A stretch of DNA of 64,000 bases from Phocoena phocoena (GCF_963924675.1 NC_089221.1:141092263-141156262), one strand, 5' to 3'. Counted from the first letter of the stretch, positions 1 to 12,205 are shown. Numbers and translations: made by a program. Notes: generated from the letters alone by a model not told the origin.

Positions 1-244
1 ACACTCTAAGTAGGGGAGGCAGAATGTAATTCTTTGTCTCTTCTAAAAGTCAACAGACATTTGGAGGGCAAAAGTTAATAATACAAATTAAATAATTCAA
101 GACAGTGACAATGCTGTAACAAAGGAAAGATTCTCTGCTGAGTGGCAGAGACCATTTTTAAAATAGAGATTGAGCCAGCAGGGGTTGGGCTGTTTGAGAA
201 AAGATTTGTGGAGAACATGGAACTTGAACTCAATTGTTCAAAAA

Positions 245-480
245 ATATCAGTTGAATGTCTACTGTGTGCCATGCACCATACTGTTTGATATGCATTATT
301 TATTTTAATTCTCATATGTCTAGGAGGTATTGTGACTATCCTATTTGATTGACAAGAAGACTGAGATTTAGAGAGGTTAACAACTTCCACAGAAATAGGA
401 GACAGTGAAGACATGATTCCAAATCAGGTATTCGGATGGCAAAGCCCTTTGTTACTACCTACTACCCCAAGTGCCCTTCC
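245..480 (-). repeat. MIR relic (possible)
   Basis: The stretch around 360-390 (act-gag-attt-agagaggttaac) corresponds to the reverse complement of the MIR core, where a run of the type gaggaaactgaggcacagagaggttaa is expected. It is followed by degenerate target-gene-like text as in other MIRs. The element is heavily diverged, so ends are approximate. Bases 1-244 and 481-640 show nothing I can name. Confidence 0.5.
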
Positions 481-639
481 TGAGTCTTAAAGGAAAGGTA
501 ACATGTAGTGAAAGGGGAGAGGCAATATAATTACAAGTGTGGATGTGACAATTCACGCGGCCGCTTCAAATACTTAGGAAACCAAGAGTTGACAGCCTGA
601 TTATCCTAAGGCCAACTTATAGTGAAATAATGAAATGGT

Positions 640-765
640 GATGATGACCACAGTATATGTTTGAATTCTTTCAGTGTGTTAGGCACTGTGTTAATCACTT
701 CATGTGTAAAGTCTCATTGATGCCTCGCTTCAGCTTTGTGATCTGCATTGCACAGAGCTCTGAAT
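640..765 (-). repeat. MIR/L2-like relic
   Basis: The phrase gttaggcactgtgttaatcact resembles the reverse-oriented MIR/L2 end (ggcactgttctaagtgctt). It is short and strongly diverged; family assignment is tentative. Confidence 0.3.
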
Positions 766-2965
766 TCCAGCAGGTAGTGGGTGGGCCCTCATGGCCAGGT
801 TAAGGTGCTTGGCATTCATCCAAAATGAAGAGACATTTAAGACTGTCAAGTAGTGGAATGATACAATAAAACTTACCAATAGTTTGACGTCAATATTTTT
901 ATATATGCATTTCTTAGTGACTATTAGTGAAATTTTTAAAATGATACTTTAGTAAGATTAATATGATTGGGAATAATGGATTTTTCATATGTGAGAATGA
1001 GCGTGCCTTTGTGTGTATGTTGGCAAGATGAGGAATGTTCTCTGAGAATTAGAGGGAAGAGATTAATTTGGAGACTGAAGCAATGAGTATAAGATGACAT
1101 CGGCCTGACAAACACTGATAACATTGGGAATGAAGATGGGATAGATGGTAGATGTGGAAGGGAGGCTTAGAAAAAATTTAAAAGCTGAATAGATCTTGAG
1201 CCTGAGAACATAAGCCAAAATCTTTCTGTAGTTTCATGTTGGGAGAAGAAAAGAGAATTCAAATATATCCGTTGGAAACTGCCTGCTGTACCATTGTGTC
1301 TTTCTACATACCAACTTCCCATATGCTTCTTATGGCTTGAATTTGGGTGCTTTTCTGTGGGAACTACATAGACTCTGGCAGTCCTCCAGTTTTTTATAGG
1401 AATTTCTCTTGCCCTGGACCTGATGCAGGACTTGTCTACATTCTGGCTATTAGAAAGGACTGTTTGTTTGTTTGTTTGTTTGATCCAATTACCTAGTCTG
1501 AACAGAATCACTGAATGAAGTTCACTGGGGGTCTGTCTTCTCTGTGGCTTCTCAGGATGTAGCACCCAGAGCAGCTGGCAGAGAGGAATGGAGCAGCATA
1601 TATTCTAATGTGGTTAATTTATTCTAATGAGCTGCATTCTCTAAAATCAGACTTGCTGATGTTGGCAGGAAATAAATTTAACTCCCCTGCACAAATAGAT
1701 GCAAATCTGAATTCTCTGAAACATTTCATTTTCCACAAGGTAATCAAGATTCATAAAACTTCTATTTAGGATCTGGGCACCAGGGAGTCAGTGTCCTTGA
1801 GGGAAACAAAACCTTCTAATGGAAATTATATTTCAGTGGTGTTAATCTCACGGGATCTGATAAATGGACACGGTGGAGTTGAATCTTATTTGGCTTCATT
1901 GTCCTTTCTGCCATACATTTCATTCAACACCCAGGTAATCAAACACATAAAATCTGCATTATTCGCTTCTGGCCCAGAAAACACTATCTAGTGCCCTTAA
2001 TCAAAAGAACAGGAGACGAAGTTGATAGCACATTATTTTCTAAGGTTATCATCATCTTCAAAATTTTTCTGTTTTTAAATCTCATCTTCTTGGTCCCCAA
2101 TTCAACTAACACCTCTCTTCTCTTCCATTTTCCTATAACTTTATTAACTTCAGACAGAAGGTGATGAGACCATCCCAAATCTGTCCTTTCCAACAGGTCT
2201 CAGCCCCCAGTGCATTATCATCAATAGCTCCCTGAATAACAACCTATTCAGGAAAAGGAGAGTTTTGGCAGCAAAATGAAGAATAGTAGACATAATTTTT
2301 TAAACTTGATTTTTAAAGCATGACATACTTTCAGCAGTTCAAATGTAAATCTCACAAAGCCCCGAGCGCATGTCTGCACTAAGGAGCACTCGTGACTTTC
2401 AGGACAGGCCTTCTGAATTTAAAGTCAAGATTGATGATGGGTTCAGCTAGAAACAAGTTTGCATCACTGAGTCAAAACAATTAATGGCACATTTAAAATT
2501 CTTCCATTCCATGTGGAGAAAAAAATAGCTTCTGCTCAAGAAGTCAGCTCACCCTCTTAGACTTCATGGCCATCTGAGCCGGGATACTTAAAGGAGTGAG
2601 CTGCTTGTAACTTTGAAATCACTAGTGCTTATGTATGGGATCAGGTAAAGGTAAGATGAAAGGGGAAAGGACCTTCTTGAGAGATTCAAGGGGTAGTGGT
2701 AGTTTGATGGCATATAGGGGAATGTGGAAGTGAATTATGAAAGGCAAAATGTACTGTTTAAATATTTGGTTATGGGAAATATAATTTCTTAAGTTTTGGT
2801 ATAAAGGAGTTGATCTGATGAGACAGTGGTTTGTCAATGTGTTCAGTAAGCGTTTTATCATTTACTGTTAGCTATAAGCCAGAAGATATTGAAGGCGAGA
2901 TGTGCTGTCATTACACTTGGAATAAAATGCAGAGTCCATTCCATGACCTCCAAAAGCCCCACGTG
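766..2965. other. Unrecognised non-coding sequence
   Basis: No coding region, RNA gene or confidently named repeat is seen here. There is a five-and-a-half-unit TTTG microsatellite at 1461-1482. Open frames, including the 132-codon minus frame at 1167-1565, lack family resemblance, coding-like composition or splice context and are treated as chance. Confidence 0.5.
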
Positions 2966-3325
2966 AGTGGTTCTCAGCTGATTCATAGGTATCACCCATT
3001 CTAATTGAATCAGTTTCAAGTGCAATGTAGGTGCTGCTAGTTTTTTTTTTTTTTGCGGTACGTGGGCCTCTCACTGTTGTGGCCTCTCCTGTTGCGGAGC
3101 ACAGGCTCTGGAGGCACAGGCTCTGGAGGCGCAGGCTCAGCGGCCATGGCTCACGGGCCCAGCTGCTCCGCGGCATGTGGGATCTTCCCGGACCGGGGCA
3201 CGAACCTGTGTCCCCTGCATCGGCAGGCGGACTCTCAACCACTGCGCCACCAAGGAAGCCCAGTGCTGCTAGTTTTAAAAGTTCCCCAGGTAGTTCAAAT
3301 GTGCGAAAAGGATTGAGCAATACTG
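2966..3325. mobile_element. MER5-like hAT relic split by a SINE
   Basis: Left end agtggttctcagc (2966-2978) and right end gattgagcaatactg (3311-3325) are diverged inverted termini of the MER5 type, a non-autonomous hAT-Charlie family. The interior near 3277-3310 (aaagttccccaggtagttc) also reads as MER5. The element is interrupted by the SINE at 3045-3262, so the SINE is younger. No transposase is encoded, as expected for this family. No clear 8-bp target duplication was found. Confidence 0.55.
3045..3262 (-). mobile_element. CHR-type tRNA-derived SINE (copy 1)
   Basis: Reverse-oriented cetacean SINE: a T-run at the left (its A-tail), then tgcggtacgtgggcctctcact, ending in the complement of the TTCCTTGGTGG head. 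Target-site duplications of 14 bp flank it at 3031-3044 and 3263-3276 (gtgctgctagtttt), which fixes the boundaries. A 15-bp unit (acaggctctggaggc) is tandemly repeated at 3101-3115 and 3116-3130, not seen in the other six copies. The open frames here are only SINE translations. Such elements are transcribed by RNA polymerase III and moved by L1 machinery. Confidence 0.95.
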
Positions 3326-3360
3326 TCTTCCATAATAGAACTATTTCTTTTTTTTCTTAA

Positions 3361-3460
3361 CAGTACTTACCACATAGGGTTGCTGTGAGATTTGCATGAG
3401 ATAATGCACATAAGCAAGCATGGTGCAGAAGCATTTATTAAATATTAACTCTCATGATTC
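3361..3460 (+). repeat. MIR 3' relic
   Basis: Reads as the plus-strand MIR segment following ccta(c)ctcatagggttgttgtgagg: here cttaccacatagggttgctgtgag, then a short, diverged tail with atgag-ataatgcac. Bases 3461-3710 hold nothing I can name. Confidence 0.55.
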
Positions 3461-3710
3461 TCATTTTATAAATAAAGAAAATTTAGTGACTAGTGGAGCA
3501 AAGGTTGGACTTCAAATCCCATTTTTTTTCCATTTCACCACAGGGCCACTGCCAAAGGAGAGAAGAGAAAGTGAAATTTGGGGTCATAATTAATGGGATG
3601 CCCCAAATAGTATTCCTAGTTAGAAGTTTCATTAGTTGATTAGTTAGGATGTAGATTTTGCTGCTAATAACCTAAATATCAGTGGCATAAACAAGGCAAG
3701 CTTATCTTCC

Positions 3711-5008
3711 TTTTTTTAAAAATTTTAATTAATTATTTTTTATACAGCAGGTTCTTATTAGCTATCCATTTTACACATATTAGTGTATACATGTCAATCC
3801 CAATCTCCCAATTCATCACACCATCACTACCCCGACCACTTTCCTCCCTTGGTGTCCATACGTTTGTTCTCTACATCTGCATCTCTATTTCTGCCTTGCA
3901 AACCAGTTCATCTGTACCATTTTTCTAGATTCCACATATATTCATTAATATACAATATTTGTTTTTCTCCTTCTGACTGACTTCACTCTGTATGACAGTC
4001 TTTAGGTCCATCCACATCTCTACAAATGACCCAATTTCGTTCCTTTTTATGGCTGAGTAATATGGTCAACTAATCTATAACAAAGTAGGCAAGGATATAC
4101 AATGGAAAAAAGACAGTCTCTTCAACAAGTGGTGCTGGGAAAACTGGACAGCTACATGTAAAAGAATGAAATTAGAATACTCCCTAACACCATGCACAAA
4201 AAGAAACTCAAAATGGATTAAAGACCTAAATGTTTAAGACCGGATGCTATAAAACTCTTAGAGGAAAACACAGGAAGAATGCTCTTTGACATAAATCACA
4301 GGAAGACCTTTTTTGACCCACTTCCTAGAGTAATGGAAATAAAAACAAAAATAAACAAATGGGACCTAATGAAACTAAAAGCTTTTGCAAAGCAAAGGAA
4401 ACTATAAACAAAACGAAAAGACAACCCTCAGAATGGGAGAAAATATTTGCAAATGAAGCAACTGACAAAGGATTAATCTCCAAAATATATAAACGGCTCA
4501 TGCAGCTCAATATTAAAAAAACAAACAATTCAATCCAAAAATGGGCAGAAGACCTAAATAGACATCTCTCCAAAGAAGACGTACAGATGGCCAAGAGGCA
4601 CATGAAAAGCTGCTCAAAATCACTAATGATTAGAGAAATGCCAATCAAAACTACAATGAGGTATCACCTCACACCAGTTAGAATGGGGATCATCAGAAAA
4701 TCTACAAACAATAAGTGCTGGAGAGGGTGTGGAAAAAAGGGAACCCTCTTGCACTGTTGGTGGGAATATAAATTGATACAGCTGCTATGGAGAACTGTAT
4801 GGAGGTTCCTTAAAATACTAAAAATAGAATTACTATATGACCCAGTAACCCCACTACTGGGCATATACCCAGAGAAAACTAGAATTCAAAAAGACCCATG
4901 CATCCCAATGTTCATTGCAGCACAGTTTACAAAGCCAGGTCATGCAAGCAACCTAAATGCCCATCAACAGCTGAATGGATAAACAAGATGTGGTACATAT
5001 ATACATAA
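3711..5008 (-). mobile_element. 5'-inverted LINE-1 (twin-priming structure)
   Basis: Two L1 pieces in opposite orientation. Bases 3711-4063 are L1 3'UTR on the minus strand, beginning with a T-run. Bases 4064-5008 are late ORF2 on the plus strand. In L1 coordinates they nearly abut: the plus piece stops at the acatatatac motif and the minus piece begins about eight bases further on, at the atattactcagcc motif. This is the signature of L1 insertion by twin priming. The plus piece keeps a 207-codon open stretch (4359-4982) of ORF2 C-terminal sequence, including the Cys-containing [16 protein letters not shown] region. It is a dead 5'-truncated copy; no target-site duplication was found. Confidence 0.88.
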
Positions 5009-5044
5009 TAGAACTCTTGATTCTCTCTCTCTAACCGCATAATC

Positions 5045-5540
5045 CCCACACCCACAATATTCCACCTTTCACTAGCCAATTTAGTGGTAAACTAGGCCAA
5101 GCTCTCTTCTACTTTAGGACTTTGCTGTTTTTGCCTGGCATGTTCTGATACTGACCACTCCTTCCTTTCACCCTCTTACTCCTAGTAGATAGTTACATGG
5201 TTGTCCCTTCAAATGTCACCTCCTGAGAGAAGCCACTTGTAACCTCTATCTAAGAAGACTCCCCATCTCCATTATATTTTATCACTTCAAACCCTGTATT
5301 ATTTGCTTTATGGCATCTGCCACTATTGGAAATCCTCATTCGGTCACTCCTTCCCTTGTATACTGCCTGGCAGCCCTCTCTACAAACGAGAGAACACTGT
5401 CCCTGTCATATTGCTTATTGATGTATGCTTTGTGCCTAAAACCATGCCTGGCCCATAGCAATGTTCACTCCTATGTGTTAAATGAACAAATATTCGTTGA
5501 ATGAATAAATGAATAGATGAATGAGTGACTGACTGACTGA
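5045..5540 (+). mobile_element. L2 (LINE-2) 3' end
   Basis: Strongly recalls the L2 3' region in order: a segment with ttgcctggcatgttctg, then tcaaatgtcacctcctgagagaagcc, then a cctggcccatagcaatgtt motif, and a terminal run of gaatgaataaatgaat-type repeats. The non-LTR element is 5'-truncated and carries no coding capacity. It is among the oldest repeats in the window. Confidence 0.85.
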
Positions 5541-7050
5541 AAGGTCAACTGAAAAAACAATGCATTGGAAAATCTTTCTTGACCATGAATTATTGCTCAC
5601 TAAATTCCAATGCCTGCCTTATATTGCAGACTGCATTTAATCTTTCTACTTAAAGTATTTTTCTTCCCTAGTCCTTTCTTTACTTTCCCAAGCAATAAAT
5701 GAAACAGACTTTGGATCAAAGAGTATGCGGCACATGTGCCAATGACCAAAACAATTTTCTATCAGAAAATTCAATCAAGGATTCTTTAATCAGAACATAA
5801 ATCTTCCAGACACACATCACAGACTATACCACATTAGATCATAAGTGCTTTTCTTTTTTTGCTTTTCCCCCCATCCATTTTGCAATTACAACCTCTCAGT
5901 GGTAGAGGAACAGCACTGAAGTAGCAGAGAGAAAGCAATACACTGAAAAAGCAGTTTTAGACATGATGAACTTGGTCCTTTTAGTTTATCTCAGTCTGCA
6001 ATTTCAACTCTCATGGGACTCAATCAGATGGAATCAGGCAATGCGGATCAATAATGTGAAATTCTGTTGTAAAGGGTATAGTATAAAATAAACATTAAGA
6101 AGAGACTGTCTTTACCCCCCACCCCCTTGTAGCAGCAACACCCTTATTTCTCCCATGTCTATGGAATTAAAAAAAAAAAAAGTTCTCAAACAGCTGAGAA
6201 CTCTTCACCTGTTTCCTTTCCTACTATTTTCTCCAGCCCAGGGAGAACATTTAACGAGAAGAACCTGACTTTATACCAATCAATCTTTTCAATTTTATAC
6301 ACTTATCATAAAGAGTGGCCATATGTGAATTGACTGTACTTGGCACTAGACATATTCAAAACAGTGAAAACCTGTAAAAAGAAAAACCTTACCAGTTACT
6401 ATTTTTTAGGGCAAATAAGTAAAATCTTATTAGGGAGATTTTAATGGAAATATTTTAGTTCATTTAAACTAAAGTTTCAAATATAGACAAGTTCAGTTTG
6501 TATCATTTATTGAAATTTGAAGAGTTTAGGATATGCAGTGGTAAAAATCATGAAAATGGAAGATATAAGGAAGAGATGTCATATTCTATAAGCTACCAGT
6601 AAATTGGCTCAAAAGACCTCTTAATGCTTCCAAAGAGTGATACATAAAGTTTTCTACTATCTAGCCAAACTGGAATTGATGGCCAGAAATATAGTATGTC
6701 TGTTTTGAAAAGCATACATTGAGTTCCGGATGGGATACCAAAGCCGTAGCAAATGTTCTTCACAGGAATATCTTATATAAAAAGCATTTGCAAGAGCATT
6801 GTTCTACCAAATGAAAAAAAAAGATGTTTCTGTAGTTCTTGAGTACATATAATTTATTTTTACAAAAAAATACTATACATTCTGTATTTCACTTTGAAGA
6901 GTTTTCTTTTTAAACTTTAATTTTCATGATTTTTTCAAACATTCAGAGACCCAAATAACTATCATCCAAATTTAACCAGTGTTGCCATCTTCCTATATTT
7001 TCTTCAAAGTGTTCTCTCATTTATTAAGCAAATGTATTTACAGATGTCAT
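5541..7050. other. Unrecognised AT-rich non-coding sequence
   Basis: No gene or confidently named repeat. It contains a C-rich run (6114-6126), an A-run followed by a perfect hairpin (agttctca / tgagaact, stem 8, loop 6) at 6168-6202, and otherwise plain AT-rich text. Confidence 0.5.
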
Positions 7051-7700
7051 TTAAACACAATTCTTAATAACTATACCCTGCTTCTTAGAGTTAACCATTA
7101 TTTGGAAATTAGAGGGTATCATTCCCATAATTACTGTCAATCTGTCTTCTATATCTCTTAATTGCTCCTTCATGCTTTTTATTTCTTTGTCTCTGTAGGA
7201 AGTGCCCTGGGTGAGTTCTTCACTTACTAGCTGTGTGGTTTTGAGCAAGTTACTTAACCTCTGTACATCAGCTTTCTCATTTCTAAAATGTTGACAATAA
7301 TAGTGCCTACCTCATAGGGTTGTTAGAAGATTGTCATTTACGAAACACTTAGAAAAGAACGTGCTATAAACTGCTCAATAATATATCTCAATTCATTTTA
7401 TCTTTCTTTGTCTGCAAACGTAGTTTGTCCAAACTATTTTAAGTTTCTTTATAACTTCAGTATTTTCCTCATTGCCAATATTTCTACGTGGTTCTATTTC
7501 ACATCCTACTATTTTTATTTCTGCCTCTGTTAGTTTCACAAATTCTTGTCCTTTTAATGGATATTGTCCATTCATTTACTTCTTTTATAGACTTGTTTAG
7601 AAGGCTCTATGAAATTTATTTCATTTGGAATAAATTCTGATTCATATTTTTCTTCGTTGGCTATAATACCTGGTTGACTTTTATTTTACTTTTTACTCAT
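7051..7700 (-). mobile_element. Possible HAL1/L1 ORF1-like relic interrupted by MIR
   Basis: On the minus strand, the frame at 7051-7248 translates to a charged, heptad-like stretch (RDKEIKSMKEQLRDIEDRL) reminiscent of the coiled coil of HAL1 or old L1 ORF1 proteins. T-rich sequence continues at 7390-7680 beyond a MIR. There is no diagnostic RNA-binding motif, so this is a weak call; chance resemblance is possible. Confidence 0.3.
7205..7385 (+). repeat. MIR
   Basis: Clear plus-strand MIR core in order: cacttactagctgtgtggttttgag, caagttacttaacctctgt, ctcatttctaaaatg, aataatagtgcctacctcatag ggttgttagaag. Well preserved for its age; a tRNA-derived mammalian SINE with a core domain. Confidence 0.85.
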
Positions 7701-7704
7701 TTAT

Positions 7705-8392
7705 TTTTCTTTTTAAAAATTTTTTGTTTTATATTGGAGTATATTTCATTAACAGTGTTGCATTAGCTTCAGGTGTACAGCAACATGATACATATATCTA
7801 TTCTTTATCAAGTTCATTTCCCATTTAGGTTATTACAGAATATTGAGCAGTGTTCCCTGTGCTATACAGTAGGTCCTTGTTGGTTATCTATTTTAAATAT
7901 AACAGTGTGTACATGTCAATCCCAAATTCCCAGTCTATCCCTCCCACCCACCCTTCCTTCCTGGTAACCACAGATTCGTTCTCTAAGTCTGTGAGTCTGT
8001 TTCTGTTTTGTAAATAAGTTCATTTGTATCACTTTTCTTAGATTCCACATATAAGTGATATCACATGATATTTGTAATTCTCTGACAGACTTCACTTAGT
8101 GTGATAATCTCCAGGTCCATCCATGTTGCTGCCAATGACATTATTTCATTCTTTTTATGGCTAAGTAATATTCCATTGTATATATGTACTTCATCTTCTT
8201 TATCCATTCCTCTGTCGATGGACATTTAGGTTGTTTCCATGTCTTGGACATATAGGTTGTTTCCGTGTCCTAGCTATTGGAAATAGTGCTACTGTGAACA
8301 TTGCACTGCATGTATCTTTTTGAATTATGGTGTTCTCCAGATATATGCCCAGGAGTAGAACTGCTGGATCATATGGTAGCTCTATTATTAGT
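7705..8392 (-). mobile_element. LINE-1 3' fragment, older copy
   Basis: Minus-strand L1 3'UTR and last part of ORF2, beginning at the left with a T-rich tail, then the motifs ttggttatctattttaaat, tggtaaccacagattcg, tgtgagtctgtttctg and ttttatggctaagtaatattcc. It includes a short internal tandem repeat of about 30 bp (8229-8273; 'ggttgtttcc-tgtc' type). It stops abruptly at 8392 where the next L1 begins, and its upstream part is not found beyond 12205. It may therefore have been 5'-truncated, or lost its 5' side when the neighbour inserted. Confidence 0.85.
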
Positions 8393-11300
8393 TTTTTTAA
8401 AACATTTTTATTGCAGTATAATTGCTTTACGATGGTGTGTTAGTTTCTGCTTTATAACAAAGTGAATGAGTTATACATATACATATATCCCATATCTCTT
8501 CCCTCTTGCATCTCTCTCCCTCCTACCACCCTCCCGATCCCACCCTTCTAGCTGGTAACAAAGCACTGAGCTGATTGCCCTGTGCTATAGGATTGCTTCC
8601 CACTAGCTATCTATTTTACATTTGGTAGTGTATGTATGTCCATATATACACAACCACTCTCTCACTTTGTCCCAGCTTATGCTTCCCCTTCCCCATATCC
8701 TCAAGACCATTCTCTAGTAGGTCTGTGTCTTTAGTCCCATCTTGCCCCTAGGTTCTTCATGACCAACTTTCTTTCTTTCTTGTTTTAGCATGCAGTATTT
8801 GTTTTACTCTTTCTGACTTACTTCACTCTGTATGACAGATTCTAGATCCAGCCACCTCACTACAAATAACTCAATTTCATTTCTTTTTATGGCTGACTAA
8901 CATTCATTGTATATATGTGCCTCATCTTTTTTATCCATTCATCTGTTGATGGACACTTACGTTGTATCCATGTCCTGGCTATTGTAAATAGAGCTGCAAT
9001 GAACATGGTGGTACATGACTCTTTTTGAATTATGGTTTTCTCAGGGTATATGTCCAGTAGTGGGATTACTGGGTCGTATGGTAGTTCTATTTTTAGTTTT
9101 ATAAGGAACCTCCATACTGTTCTCCATAGTGGCTGTATCAATTCACATTCCCACCAACAGTGTATGAGGGTTCCCTTTTCTCCAAACCATCTCCAGCATT
9201 TACTGTTTGTAGATTTTTTGATGATGGCCATTCTGACAGGTGTGAGATGATATCGCACTGTAGTTTTGATTTGTATTTCTCTAATGATGTTGAGCATTCT
9301 TTCATGTGTTTGTTCGCAATCTGTATATGTTCTTTGGAGAAATGTCTATTTAGGTCTTCTGCCCATTTTTTAATAGGGTTGTTTTTTTTTTGATATTGAG
9401 CTGCATGAGCTGCTTGTATATTTTGGAGATTAATCCTTTGTCAGTTGCTTCATTTGCAAATATTTTCTCCCATTCTGAGGGTTCTCTTTTCATCCTGTTT
9501 ATGCTTTCCTTTGCTGTGCAAAAGCTTTTAAATTTCATTAGGTCTCATTTGTTTATTTTTGTTTTTATTTCCATTTCTATAGGAGGTGGGTCAAAAAGGA
9601 TCTTGCTCTGATTTATGTCATAGAGTGTTCTCCCTATGTTTTCCTCTAAGAGTTTGATAGTATCTGACATTACATTTAGGTCTTTAATCCATTTTGAGTT
9701 TATTTTTGTGTATGGTATTAGGGAGTGTTCTAATTTCATTTTTTACATGTAGCTATCCAGTTTTCCCAGCACCACTTATAGAAGAGGCTGTCTTTTCTCC
9801 ATTGTATATTCTTGCCTCCTTTATCAAAGCTAAGGTGACCATATGTGCATGGGTTTATCTCTGGGCATTCTATCCTGTTCCATTGACCTATATGTCTGTT
9901 TTTGTGCCAGTACCATACTGTCTTGATTACTGTAGCTTTGTAGTATAGTCTGAACTCATGGAGCCTGATTCCTCCAGCTCCGTTTTTCTTGCTCAGTATT
10001 GCTTTGGCTATTCGGGGTAATTTGTGTTTCCATACAAATTGTGAAATTTTTTGTTCCAGTTCTGTGAAAAATGCCAATTGTAGTTTGATAGGGATTGCAG
10101 TGAATCTGTAGATTGCTTTGAGTAGTAGAGTCATTTTCACAATGTTGATTCCTCCAATCCAAGAACATGGTATATCTCTCCATCTATTTGTATCATCTTT
10201 AATTTCTTTCATCAGTTATAATTTTCTGCATACAGGTCTTTTGTCTCCTTAGGTAGGTTTATTCCTAGGTATTTTATTCTTTTTGATATGATGGTAAATG
10301 GGATTTTGTTTCTTTAATTTCTCTTTCTGACCTTTCGTGGTCAGTGTATAGAAATGCAACAGATTTCTGTGTATTAGTTTTGTATCCTGCAACTTTTCTG
10401 AATTCATTGATAAGCTCTAGCAGTTCTCAGGTAGTATCGTTGGAATTTTCTATGTATAGTATCATGTCATCTGCAAACAGTGACAGTTCTACTTGTTCTT
10501 TTCTGATTTGGATTCCTTTTATTTCTTTTTCTTTTCTGACTGCCTAGCTAGGACTTCAAAAACTATGTTGGATAAAAGTGGTGAGAGTGGACATCCTTGT
10601 CTTGTTCCTGATCTTAGAGGAAATGGTTTCAGGTTTTCACCATTGAGAATGATGTTTGCTGTGGGTTTGTTGTATATGGCCTTTATTATGTTGAGGTAGG
10701 TTCCCTCAATGCCCACTTTCTGGAGAGTTTTTATCAAAAATGAATGTTGAATTTTTGTCAAAAGATATAACGATTGTAAGTATATATGCACCCAACATAA
10801 GAGCACCTCAATATATAAGGCAAATACTAACAGCCATAAAGGGAGAAATCAACAGTAACACAATAATAGTGGGGGACTTTCATCAATGGACGGATCAATC
10901 CAGAAAGAAATTAATAAGGAAACACAGACCTTAAATGAAACATTAGACCAGATGGACCTAACTGATGTTTATAGAGCCTTCCACCCAAAAGCAGCAGAAT
11001 ACACATTCTTTTCATGTGCACACAGAACATTCTCCAGGATTGATCACATGCTGGGCCACACAGTCAGTGAGCCTCAGTAAATTTAAGAAAATTGAAATCA
11101 TATCAAGCATCTTTTCTCACCACAACGCTATGAGATTAAAAATCAACTACGAAGAAACTGTAAAAAAACAAACATGTGGAAGCTGAACAATATGCTACAA
11201 AACAACCAGTGAATCACTGAAGAAATCAAAGAGGAATTCAAAAAATTCCTAGAGACAAATGAAAGCACACAACAATCCAAAACTTATGGGACACAGCAAC

Positions 11301-12205
11301 AGCAGTTCTAAGAGGGATGCTTATAGCAATACAAGCTTACCTCAGGAAACAAAAAACTCAAATAAACAACCTAACCTTACACCTAATGCAACTAGAGAAA
11401 GAAGAACAAACAAAACCCAAAGTTAGTAGAGGAAAGAAATCATAAAGATCAGAGCAGACATAAATGAAATAGAGATGAAGGAAACAATAGCAAAGATCAA
11501 TGAAACTAAAAGCTGGTTCTTTGAAAAGATAAAACTGATAAACCTTCAGCCAGACTCATCAAGAAAAAAAGGGAGAGGGCTCAAATGAAAAAGGAGAAGT
11601 TATACCTGACACCACAGAAATACAAAGGATCACGAGAGACCACTACAAGCAATTATATGCCAATAAAATGGGCAACCTATGAGAAATGGACAAATTCTTA
11701 GAAAGGTACCATTTCCCAAGACTGAACCAGGAAGAAATAGAAAATATGAGTAGACCAATATCACAAGTAATGAAACTGAAAGTGTGACTAAAAAACTCCA
11801 ACCAACAGAAGTCCAGGTCCAGATGGCTTCATGGACGAATTCTGTCAAACATTTAGAGAAGAGTTAACACCTATCCTTCTGAAACTATTCCAAAAAATTG
11901 CAGAGGCAAGAACACTCGCAAACTCATTCAGTGAGGCCACCATCACCCCAATACCAAAACCAGACAAAGATATCAGAAAAAAAGAAAATTACAGCTGATA
12001 TCAATGATGAACATAGATGCAAAAATCCTCAACAAAATACTAGCAAACCAAATCCAACAATACATTAAAAGGATCATACACCATCATCAAGTGGGATTAA
12101 TCCCAGGCGTGCAAGGATTTTTCAATATCTGCAAATCAGTGTGATATACTACATTAACAAATGGAAGAATAAAAATCATATGATCATCTCAATAGATGTA
12201 GAAAA
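8393..12205 (-). mobile_element. LINE-1 with 5' inversion (twin priming)
   Basis: The minus-strand portion, 8393-10764, covers the 3'UTR and ORF2 back to the RT region. From 10765 to 12205 the sequence switches to plus-strand ORF2, from the endonuclease domain (atgcacccaacataag) to ctcaatagatgtagaaaa. The inner edges meet in L1 coordinates: the plus piece ends just before, and the minus piece begins at, the gcttttgacaaaattc motif. That is the expected product of twin priming. The 3' end matches the 3'UTR of the 47.9-54.9 kb element (same younger family). A 158-codon minus frame at 9736-10212 is ORF2 C-terminal sequence. No flanking target duplication was found. Confidence 0.9.
9736..10212 (-). 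pseudogene. L1 ORF2 fragment (post-RT region)
   Basis: This 158-codon open stretch is the longest uninterrupted ORF2 piece of the 5'-inverted L1. It begins [18 protein letters not shown] and contains the [17 protein letters not shown] block typical of the L1 ORF2 region downstream of the RT palm. It has no upstream endonuclease in the same orientation, and it ends in a stop. It cannot encode a working ORF2 protein. Flanking frames carry the remainder in shifted phase. Confidence 0.85.

Noticed and set aside
556..566. NotI-type site (gcggccgc) as a sign of cloning vector
   Set aside because: The flanking sequence is ordinary mammalian DNA with no vector sequence; an isolated CpG-rich octamer can occur by chance.
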